Of a DNA stretch of 64,000 nt, positions 23,734 to 31,925 are shown in pieces (position 1 is the first letter of the stretch; each line of letters begins with the position of its first letter). Made by a program: the position numbers and the translations under genes. The stretch comes from Acanthornis magna. Lineage: Eukaryota > Chordata > Aves > Passeriformes > Acanthizidae. The notes under the pieces are model-generated. The model had not been told where the DNA came from and did not search any database. It saw only the letters and a list, made by a program, of their open reading frames with translations. Location of the stretch: assembly GCA_036785705.1 (NCBI GenBank), contig JAWUZG010000176.1:124001-188000 (forward strand). Reading direction: 5' to 3'.

Positions 23734-26700
23734 TAAAGCTAGAGGTACATTTCAAGGAACATAGAATTGAACTAATTTTCCCATACCAAAAGAATGCAGA
23801 AATCAATCTTCTTTGTTGCTATGCACCAATGCAGATTACCTGATTTGCACTCTAAAAACCATGTGTATACAACCCCACCAGAAAAGCATAATGACAGCCA
23901 TCCGAGTGATTGACATGGCAACATTAACATTTTCTAGTGGTAATAAAGGAAAAGCTATCACAGCTCACATTTTGAATTCAACACACACTAAACAGCATTT
24001 CAAAACCTTGAGTTTGCTGTTCTTCTTGATCTAATGCCAAGAAAGCTATATTTTCAATTCCTTATATCAAAGTTTATGAAAAGAAAAACAAATTTCTACA
24101 ACTTGCTGTAATCTGAGATAAATCAGAAAAAAAAAGAACAATCTAAAATAACTTCAAATGTCTTCAATAAATTTCTTTAAAGCCATATGGAGACCCCAGA
24201 AATACAGAAAACATATTTTCCTTACATTCATCACAGTACAAGTCCTAGTAATATAAATACAATTGGCATTTAGTCCACAATGTGAATGCAACAACCAAGT
24301 GAAACTGAGAAACTTTCTGGTGATTTTATTTAGAAGAATTTCAGACACTGTGATGGAAGTGTATGGAGTGTATACAGCATGTTAATGTTATATTCTGGTC
24401 TGTAGGTCCTTAACATAAGGTAATAGTCATCTAAAGTCTTAAATAAATAAAACAGATCCTTATATTCCCCATCTGAATTCATCTCAAGGTAATTCTTTGT
24501 TTAAAAGACCTGTTTGTATTAGTGTATTTCTACCTTTCAAGGAATAATATACCTGAAACTCTGATTTTGAACTCTGTAGCTGGACATTCCTCCTTTGAGT
24601 GGGGACATGGTTACTCCAGGAGACTGAGGGAAAGAGATTTGCCTATGGTCATTTGTATGGAGGAGTAACATCAGTCTTTCCTCTTACTCTCCTTTTGGTT
24701 TGTGGTTTTTGTTGGTGGTGGTTTTTGGTTTGTTTTCTTTTTTTTAATATGACTTTTGCTGTACTGCATACCATGCTGTTACAGTGTCCACCAAAACACT
24801 TCTTTGAGAAGTTTCATTACATTTCTTAAAATAAAGGAAAAATGCTACGTATGAGTGCTTCCAACTACAGACGTGAACCCACAATATGTTAGCAGCATGG
24901 AAGCTCATCTTCCATTGTGTTACTCGGAGTCACTGAAGCTGCAAAAGACCCACAATAAATGGTACTTTGAAAGATGTTTAATTTTTAAAGCAATACACAG
25001 AGAAGTTAGTAACAGGGCTGATATGAAGGTAAGGCAGATGCACTGGAAGAGCATTTAGGTAGGCAAATGTCAGAGTCCGGTACTCTCTCACCAGATCCTA
25101 TGAGATATTCCACATGTGGAAGCTGTGATCACTAATAGCAACTTTACTCATTTGAAGACATCTGATATTACATGGGATTTTGGATTTTACAGAGTGATAC
25201 AAAAACCACCATAAAAATATACAATACTGTTAGCAAAAGATAGCAATCGCAAGGCACAGGTGAGATACCATACCAGTGTGACTCCCATTACCATTCCCTG
25301 TCAGCTACTCACCATCACAACCCTGAGTGACTTCAGTCTCTGGGAAGGCACGCCAGCTGAAAGAATGGCTGAAGCCAGCTGGAGCCCATTGCTCTCTTTG
25401 AAGTTCTTTTCTAGTCTTCTGGATTTTATGCTCTGCATTCGGCTGAGTCTCATATTCACTCCTCCTATGCTGGGCTGGCTAATTAGGGAGACATTTATGC
25501 TCATTTAATGAACTCAATGAGAATATTTTACACCACTGCTCCACTCTACTGTCGTAGAGAGAGTTGATGATACACAGGAAATCTGCCTTAGTGGAGTGAT
25601 ACAGAATATATATCGCACAACACAATACAGATGTAAGCCATACAAAACCTTTCACCTGAAATGAAGGTCACTTTTTGGTCCCTTTTGTTTTGAGATAAAA
25701 TGAGGGATTTTTTTTTTCGACATCTGTGTTGTCACACCCTGCATTTTTCCCTGAGCTTAAAGAGGATCCCCCTGAGCATCTCATTCATCTGAGGCTAGCA
25801 CATGGACTGAGAGCTGAAAATACAGCTAAGGCCAACACAGTTTTCAGTTAAATGGGGAGGAGCTTTATAGATTTGATTTTATTTAGGCACCAACCCAAAC
25901 AATTTGTTTAGCTTCTGCCCAGAATGAGCCCCTCCTCTTCTCTCCAAGGCTTTCCCCATATTTTGAGCTGGCTCTGTAATGTGTCATGGCAGTGCCTGCA
26001 TGCCTTGATCCTATACTTTCTTTTTAAATCCTCAGGGACAAGTGGGAAAAAGAAATCCCTGTGTTGTGACCTGAAGAATTTGTGCTTCCTTTAGTGTGTT
26101 GAAGAAAATTGCCTTAGATTTGAAACTGGAATGCAAAGGATTTCAGATAGAGGCATATCCACTTCAGGCTAGCTCATTGATCTCAAGTCAGCTGTTGTTA
26201 CAGAATTCTGCAGAAGGGAATGATGTCTAGTTACAGAAGTCCTTAAAGCGTCAGTGTCCTGTATGTCAGAGTGCATAGTGCAGCCTACAACAGAAATACA
26301 GAAGAGAGCCTGAATTGTGGCAGGACTTTGGATGAATGGATGTCAGGGACAATCAGAGAAAAACCTTGGAAGTGGCTGGAAAGGGCACAGCAAGAAGTGA
26401 AGTCCAGAGCTGGGAGCATGTGGATGAAGAGTTGTCTTCTAAGGGTAGTCATGATCTCAAATTCTGCCCGAGGATTTCTTGCTTCCCAAATAATACTTAT
26501 TAAGCTCCTGCTTGTAGATGGAGTGTTTGTCCGACAAACAGCATTTCTTTCCTCTTCGCCCTTTCTTATATTTCTGGACAGTTATTTATTGGGGACCTTC
26601 TTGCTGGGCCAACAAAGTTGAAATTGAGAAAATAAAAAAGCTGTTCCTCTCATCTCAGCTTGTTCAAGTATCATTTAAATCTTCATTGTCTTTCTGAAGA

Positions 26701-26740
26701 CTTAGACACTAGACAGCAGAATGGCACAGCTCGGGCGTGG
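23734..26740. other. unassigned DNA upstream of the gene candidate
   Basis: About 3 kb with no supported gene. Open frames of 67-116 codons occur, for example plus 26271-26621 and plus 25260-25508. They lack splice signals, recognisable domains and repeats. I leave them unannotated. Confidence 0.5.
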
Positions 26741-26757
26741 CCCTGTATGACAGTGGC

Positions 26758-26830
26758 CCATTGTGATGCAGTGCCCTACAAAACAGAGGCCATTGTGACA
26801 CGGGGCCATTGTGACAGTGAGGGTATTTAA
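26758..26830 (+). promoter_or_regulatory. putative promoter: three CCATTGT boxes and TATA-like box
   Basis: Three identical boxes CCATTGT occur at 26758-26764, 26790-26796 and 26806-26812, each followed by GA. They start 32 and 16 bp apart. Read in reverse each is ACAATGG, the general SOX/SRY-type HMG-box recognition core. A TATA-like TATTTAA lies at 26824-26830, 12 bp after the last box, and the first coding ATG follows at 26941. The arrangement fits a compact promoter. Transcription factor identity and activity are inference. Confidence 0.6.
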
Positions 26831-26940
26831 GGAGCAGAGAGCCCTGGGGTTCCCAGTCCTAGGAGAGCAATTCTCTCAGGAGGCAGCAGCTCTCCAGGGT
26901 AACACCGGCAGGTCTGTGGCAGAGGACACCGAAAACAGCC

Positions 26941-26976
26941 ATGGAGGAGGAGCAGCCAGCAGCAGAGCCAGCACAG
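26941..26976 (+). CDS. first coding exon of novel Glu/Gln-rich repeat protein (predicted)
   Basis: Twelve codons from ATG: MEEEQPAAEPAQ. The start context gccATGG is a strong vertebrate Kozak match. The exon ends in phase 0 at CAG followed by the donor GTGAGT (26977). An intron of 180 bp follows, ending in the pyrimidine-rich acceptor tgtgtctttctag (27144-27156). The bases just before the next exon form an in-frame TAG, so splicing is required to join this start to the long frame. This start is preferred because the long downstream frame opens with GTG at 27250. The first in-frame ATG within it is at 27337, after a further donor-like GTGAGT at 27319. Confidence 0.6.
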
Positions 26977-27156
26977 GTGAGTACCATGTTTGCATCAGCT
27001 TCCCTGAGCAGGGATGCAGGTGCAGGGACAGGCCACCAGCACCAAGGGGAACAGCAGGACCTGGCAGGGCTGACCGTGCGTGTTGAGTGCCACCAAAGCA
27101 CTTCATGGCTGTGGGGGCACGGGCCTGTTTTGAAGGAGGTTATTGTGTCTTTCTAG

Positions 27157-29064
27157 AGGAGGCCTTCAGAGGAGACACACAGGAGCTTCCGGGCCCACGG
27201 CTCCTGGGAAGCCACCCTGCCACAGCAGCAGGATGGCCTGCAGGGCAGAGTGCCATGGAGCCAAGGACAGGGTTCCTCCCTGAGGTGCTCCGGGGGGCTC
27301 CGTGACACACCTGGGCAGGTGAGTGCCAACACCAGAATGGCACGGCCTGCGACAGCAGAGGATAGGGCCACAAGCCTCCCATGGACGATTGACTACACTG
27401 CACCAGAGCAGCCACAGGTGACACCTAGGAGGTTCGCTGTGGGCACCATAGACAATACTGTGATACTGGAGCAGCTGGGAGCCCAAGCTTCAACCAGTGA
27501 GTCAGTGGCCTTGACCGAGGCGCAGGAGTGTGAAGGCGCCGTTGGTCCATGGCTGTGGGAGGAAAAGCAGTGGGAATATGGCCTTGATTTTGAGCTCTCT
27601 GAGGAGGAATGGGAAGATGCAATACACGCAGATCTATGGCAAGGGACAGATGACATCGGGTCAGCTCCTGCCCATCCCCTCGTCAATTCCTTGGGCCTGG
27701 AGGGCAGCAAAGACTTCTACATTGGTCCCAAGGAAGGTCCCAGCTGCCCCACAGATGAGAGAACAATACCAATGGCCACACCAGAAGGATCTCAGGAGCA
27801 GGAATGTCGATTGGATGAAGACCATGAAAGAGAAGATGGCACAGCCATTGTCACCCCAGCAGCTCAGGAAGAGCCCTCTTTGGTGTGGGAGCTGGTAGCA
27901 GCTGGCCCAGAACCAGGCCAGGCCCACTCCTGCACAATCCCTTTGTCTGCATTCCTGGATGCCCTGTTTGAAGGGAACCAGATGTGGCATAGGAAGTCTA
28001 TGAGTAGTCTAAAGGCCTTAATTGCTGCCCAAGACAAAGGAGAGCAAAAGAGGCAGCAGCCAACAGGCTGCAAAGAGGCTATGCCAGAGGGAGCCCAGTC
28101 TGCCAGGGCTGAGGTCCTGGGCAAGGAGGAACCTGTGAAACAGGGCCCTGGCCAGCAGCCGCAAGAAGAGCTGGACCTGCAACTGAGCCTGAAGGAAACA
28201 ACAGAAGAAGGAACAGATGCAGGATGTGCCTTCAGATCTCCTTCCCCCACAGTCATCGATGCCCTGGCTCGGGAGCGACGGATGTCCTTCATCAAGAGTG
28301 TCCCAAGGGCTCTGCCAAGGGCCTTCAGTGCAACACATAGGACAGAAGAGCAGGAACAGCAGCCACCCATATCCTGTGCACTGGATCTGGAGGCAGCTCA
28401 GCATACCTTCAGTGAGTTCATGAGCAAGGCTGCAATTTTGATCCAGAGACCCAACAGGCAGACAGAAGAGCAAGAACACAGCACGGATGCAACACGGGCA
28501 GTAACAGGCAAAGCAGCAGGGGCAGTGAGGCCGGGACATGTGCCACACAGCCCCACAGCTGATGATGGCCCGGCTCTCCCAGACATAGGCCAGTACATCC
28601 CAGATGAGATCCTGAGCAGAGCTGTTATTGTGATCCAGGGATCTGAGGAGCACACGGAAGAACAAAGGGATGTGGAACAAGGCCCTGATGAAGGGATGAG
28701 AGTAACAGCCCCAGCAGGAGGGGCAGAGAGCCCAGGACATACCAGGCACAGTTGCACAGCTGATGCTCCAGTATTTCTGGATGCAAAAGACTACTATCAG
28801 ACAGAGGTAGTTAAAAAGGCTGTGCTTGTGGTCCAGAAACCCTTTGAACACCCACAGGAGCAGCAGGACCAGGAACTGAGCCCCGAAGAATCAATAGCTG
28901 CAGAAAGACCTGCAGGACATGCCCAAGGCCAAGCACATGAGACACACATCTCCCCACCTGATGCTGTGGTGTGGGTGGATGCAAAAGACTGTTATCGGAC
29001 TGAGGTTGTTAAGAAGGCCATTCTTATGACCCAGGAACTGTTCAAATACCCCGAAGAAGAGTAG
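27157..29064 (+). CDS. main coding exon, novel acidic Glu/Gln-rich protein with C-terminal repeats
   Basis: An uninterrupted frame of 636 codons including stop TAG, in phase with the exon at 26941. The predicted protein is about 647 residues. I do not recognise the family. Its first part has an acidic stretch ('ELSEEEWEDA') and few hydrophobic segments. There is no signal peptide, transmembrane helix or zinc-binding motif. From about 27940 the protein consists of related modules. Each has a short 'F/V-L-D-A' entry, an aliphatic helix-like core ending in Gln ('SKAAILIQ', 'SRAVIVIQ', 'KKAVLVVQ', 'KKAILMTQ') and an acidic 'EEQ' linker. The last two modules are near copies. Such a long open frame in an AT-rich, gene-poor region, with higher GC than its surroundings, argues for past or present selection. 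The bases at 27319 (cagGTGAGT) could act as a donor, so shorter isoforms are possible. It could be a lineage-specific gene, a recently dead gene or an ORF carried by an LTR element. Confidence 0.65.
   Translation, partial: RRPSEETHRSFRAHGSWEATLPQQQDGLQGRVPWSQGQGSSLRCSGGLRDTPGQVSANTRMARPATAEDRATSLPWTIDYTAPEQPQVTPRRFAVGTIDNTVILEQLGAQASTSESVALTEAQECEGAVGPWLWEEKQWEYGLDFELSEEEWEDAIHADLWQGTDDIGSAPAHPLVNSLGLEGSKDFYIGPKEGPSCPTDERTIPMATPEGSQEQECRLDEDHEREDGTAIVTPAAQEEPSLVWELVAAGPEPGQAHSCTIPLSAFLDALFEGNQMWHRKSMSSLKALIAAQDKGEQKRQQPTGCKEAMPEGAQSARAEVLGKEEPVKQGPGQQPQEELDLQLSLKETTEEGTDAGCAFRSPSPTVIDALARERRMSFIKSVPRALPRAFSATHRTEEQEQQPPISCALDLEAAQHTFSEFMSKAAILIQRPNRQTEEQEHSTDATRAVTGKAAGAVRPGHVPHSPTADDGPALPDIGQYIPDEILSRAVIVIQGSEEHTEEQRDVEQGPDEGMRVTAPAGGAESPGHTRHSCTADAPVFLDAKDYYQTEVVKKAVLVVQKPFEHPQEQQDQELSPEESIAAERPAGHAQGQAHETHISPPDAVVWVDAKDCYRTEVVKKAILMTQELFKYPEEE
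28370..29061 (+). repeat. in-frame repeat modules of about 63-67 codons
   Basis: Four clear modules start near 28381 (LDLEAAQ), 28571 (ALPDIGQ), 28770 (VFLDAKDYY) and 28969 (VWVDAKDCY). Two weaker ones lie upstream, near 27943 (SAFLDALFEG) and 28247 (TVIDALARE). The last two share DNA such as 'gatgcaaaagact', so this end has duplicated most recently. The module length stays a multiple of three, as expected if the frame was maintained. Confidence 0.75.
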
Positions 29065-29079
29065 GAGCACAAAGGAAGC

Positions 29080-29540
29080 ATGGATGGTACAATAATCTGG
29101 GTATTTGCTTTGATGACACAGACAAGAGTGTTTGTACCGTCACTGTAAACTTCCTTCAGGAGAAAACCTCCATACTGTTCCATTTCCTTTTGTGAACTGA
29201 CCATTCTCAGTGTTCAGTGTTCATGACTGTCAGAACCACGCTATTCACCAAGCATCGGAGTCACACCCCTGTCCACGCTTGCAGCCCCCACACTCCACCT
29301 GCCAACTGAAAATCAATGTGGCATCGTGAGAGCCATGTTAATAACACCCTGTGTGTCTCTCCAACTCCTTCCTTCTTTTTCTTCCTTTGCTTCTGCCTTT
29401 TCTGTCTCTTAGGGCCTTTTTCTTTGGTTTTCCTTATCAATAAACACTTCACAAGTGTAATATTGATCTAATGTTTGTGTCTAATTTCATTTTAGGAATC
29501 TGGTAAGATTCCTCCCCCCATCTCATGTTGGGATGGGACA
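29080..29540 (+). mobile_element. 3' end of an ERVL-like LTR (R-U5), left boundary unresolved
   Basis: A pyrimidine-rich stretch (29360-29436) leads to AATAAA at 29439-29444. A 96-base U5-like tract ending GGGATGGGACA (29540) follows, then a 4-base spacer and a tRNA-Leu primer binding site. That order is diagnostic of the LTR to internal-region boundary of a retrovirus-type element. I could not find the TG start of this LTR or a matching 3' LTR downstream in the window. It may begin anywhere between the gene's stop codon and about 29300, or far upstream if the ORF is inside the LTR. Confidence 0.68.
29439..29444 (+). terminator. polyadenylation signal AATAAA downstream of the novel ORF
   Basis: It lies 375 bases after the stop codon. 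It could serve both as the LTR poly(A) signal and as the 3' end of the gene's mRNA. Confidence 0.65.
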
Positions 29541-29544
29541 TCTT

Positions 29545-29563
29545 TGGTGTCAGAAGTGGGATT
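29545..29563 (+). other. retroviral primer binding site, tRNA-Leu
   Basis: TGGTGTCAGAAGTGGGATT is the exact complement of the 3' end, including CCA, of vertebrate tRNA-Leu(CAG), whose acceptor end reads ...AATCCCACTTCTGACA-CCA. ERVL elements are named for priming by tRNA-Leu. The site is 4 bases after a CA that ends the preceding LTR-like tract, the normal spacing. This rests on remembered tRNA sequence and should be confirmed by alignment. Confidence 0.85.
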
Positions 29564-30221
29564 GGACCAAGACAGCCAACCAAAGAGCAGAGCATAACAG
29601 AAAATTAAATCCCCTAAACAAGAATAAAAAAACCCCAAAATGTGCCAGCTTAAATGATCAGTGTTATTCACAGGCTAATATTTATGGTGGTGATTATCAA
29701 ACCAAGAGGAAAGGCAGGGGGCGGTCCTTCACTGGTTCCTTAAGGAATATTTTCACTTTGCAGACATAAGCCTGTCACAACCTAAGACGGGGCTTGGAAT
29801 CAGGCACATTTAGGAGCTGCCTGTTGTACTGCACTTATGGATGTCATTTGCTGCGCTGGAGGAGCTGCAGGGTGAATGCTGGTGAATACTGTGTGGTGGA
29901 TACTGTTTCAGGCTCAGCATTCTGTATATCTGCACACAAGATCTGCACAGGAAATTCAGAGGTACCAGATGATACCCAAAAAAGTTCATCATCATGATTA
30001 CAATGACCTGGCTAGTGCAAGATTGTTCTCCTGAACACAGCCTGGCATTCAGAGCTGCCCAATGCATAATACAACGGAGGAAAAGAAGGAAAGTTCTAAT
30101 GAAGTATGGCAGGCACAATGTTGAAAATTAGACAGTCCCTTAAACATGGGATAAGAATATCTTAATTTTTTAAAAATTAAGTTGACACTTTTACCTCTAA
30201 AGCTTTCTAGATGTCAGCCTG
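29564..30221 (+). mobile_element. possible internal leader of the ERVL-like element, decayed
   Basis: The sequence directly follows the primer binding site, so it should be ERV leader or gag-side DNA if the element is real. Only short open frames remain (for example 29794-29997 plus), and I recognise no gag or pol motif. A family-A solo LTR interrupts or bounds it at 30222. Confidence 0.4.
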
Positions 30222-30761
30222 TGTTGTGGTATCTGAAACTTTCTCGGAGGAACCAAGAGGTCAAAAAGCAGCAACATGCTGGTAAGTCAACCCTGAGGTA
30301 TGAAATAACCTCTGAGGTTGGTTGGGTGGTCTCTTCCTAGTTATGCTAATCCTCCTATGTTGATTGGTTGTTGTTGTATCACTGACTTCACCCTCCCTTT
30401 CCTCCCCATTGGATTATTGTTTTACTTCCCTGCCTTCTCCCCAACCCTACTGGCCTTTGACCCCTATATCCATGGTCACTAAGGGTGGTTCTCCCTCTTT
30501 TGCTGCTGTATCCCTTTGGGAATAAATCCTCTGAATCTCCACATGGTTGAGCCCTCTGAAGTTCTTTTGTCTCTGGTAAACACATTGAGCTAAATCAAAG
30601 GCTCTGCAGTGTGTGTGTGACTGTGCAATACACCAGCACGGGTGATAGGAAAGGTCTGCTTGCACGTTGTTGAATGCATTGGCTGGAAGGATCTGTCTGG
30701 GAATAGAGACATTCTTGGAACATGCAGAGACCAAATCTCACCCCACCACCACCCAGCGTTA
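30222..30761 (+). mobile_element. solo LTR, avian ERV (family A, copy 2) with perfect 6-bp TSD
   Basis: A 540-bp element starting TGTTGTGGTATCTG and ending CAGCGTTA. It is flanked by identical 6-mers agcctg (30216-30221 and 30762-30767). AATAAA lies at 30521-30526. The segment 'gtgtgtgactgtgcaat' and the C-rich end 'caccccaccaccaccc' align with copy 1. The intact duplication makes it the youngest-looking of the three family-A copies. Confidence 0.92.
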
Positions 30762-30767
30762 AGCCTG

Positions 30768-31040
30768 TGGCAGGATGCTCTGCCTAAGCCTGGATATTGC
30801 AGCTTGAAATTAAATCATATATTTATATGCTCTCAGTGATGAACTGAGCAAGGAGGGCCTGCTGTTCAGTGATGCATTGAGCAAGTAGGGTCTGCTTATC
30901 AGTGAGAAGATTGAGCCAAGATGATCTGGTGGTTTTAGTGTTGAAGAATGCTGAGGCCTCCTTGACCAACTGTTCTGTCCTGCTGTAAAAAGGGGGAGTT
31001 GGGAAGGATTCTGTTTAATAGATTTCTTGGACAAAAAATA
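30768..31040. other. short intervening DNA with a degenerate ~33-bp direct repeat
   Basis: The phrase 'tcagtga..a.tgagcaa..aggg' recurs two to three times between about 30832 and 30920. No gene is seen. Confidence 0.45.
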
Positions 31041-31925
31041 AAGTGCAAACATGGCAATATTATGTCTGAGAACTGTTTATTGATAAAGAAGGGTAAGTGT
31101 TCCTACCAAAGAGGACAGAGAAAGGAATAAAGAGGGAAAAAGAGAGACCAAGAGAGAAAGAGAATACCACAGATCGTTACCGCTGGACCCTGTGTGCCCT
31201 GTCAGCGAAAGCTCAGCGAATGGAGTGTGTGTGCTGCAAGCTGAGATGAGTTCGTGTGGCTCTTGTGAGCGGCTGGGCACAATTTCCAAGCAGCAGCAGC
31301 AGCTGCGTGTCCCTGCCGTGGGTGAAGAACAGCCTGCCGTGGCCACGGGCACGCTCGGGGAGCAGCTGCGGCTGGCAGGCTCGGGGCGCGGCTCTTGGCA
31401 GCGGCAGCGGCGGCTGCTCCGCCGGGGAAACAGCAGAGCACGAGGCTGTGGCGGCCACGGAGCTGCCTCGGGGAAACGGCAAAGCAGTGCAGGACAGGGG
31501 CGGACAGGGAACACAGCCCGGGAAGAAGCAGGACCACAGAAGAAAAAAAAAAGTGAGGTGGGGGGAGGCCCAAGCTGATCCTCCAGGTGAGCCCCTGCTC
31601 CCTCCAAGAAACCCAAAGAAAATGGCCATGGTTGGGTCACAGTTCACTGCTTTTATGTGCTAGGGCTCCTCCTATAGCATTATTTCCCCTGTCATTTTTT
31701 CTCGATCATCTTGGGCTGCCCCACCAGCAAGAGTTTGGGGGGATCGCTTGCAGACTAATAGTGGAAGCTTTCTCTGCCCTGATTGGCTTCCAGATGAAGC
31801 CTCCCCAGGGACAGAACTCCCAGTATGTGTACCACCCCTAAAATAATTTTTCACCTCGTGTATAACATATGTTGAAGCATAAAAAAAATCATATTGATGT
31901 CTCTTACCAGCTATCAGACCCACTG
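31041..31925 (-). mobile_element. GC-rich LTR, minus strand (family E), ends approximate
   Basis: On the minus strand a U3-like part with a CCAAT box (plus ATTGG near 31781) leads into a very GC- and CpG-rich segment (31190-31600), then AATAAA (plus TTTATT near 31076-31081). The GC jump against the AT-rich surroundings and the signal order point to an LTR with a long R/leader. Overlapping open frames of up to 187 codons on both strands arise from the GC richness and show no domain. Target duplications were not found. Confidence 0.6.

Noticed and set aside
27250..27252. Start of the long frame as an initiation codon
   Set aside because: The codon is GTG, not ATG. Exon 1 at 26941 or the internal ATG at 27337 is more plausible.
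28018..28851. 277-codon minus-strand open frame
   Set aside because: It lies wholly opposite the novel plus-strand exon and is Cys/Ser/Leu-rich, as expected of an antisense shadow of a Gln/Glu-rich frame.
31077..31663. Open frames of 120-187 codons on both strands
   Set aside because: They are a GC-rich LTR segment with few stop codons in any frame, and no domain or splice context is seen.
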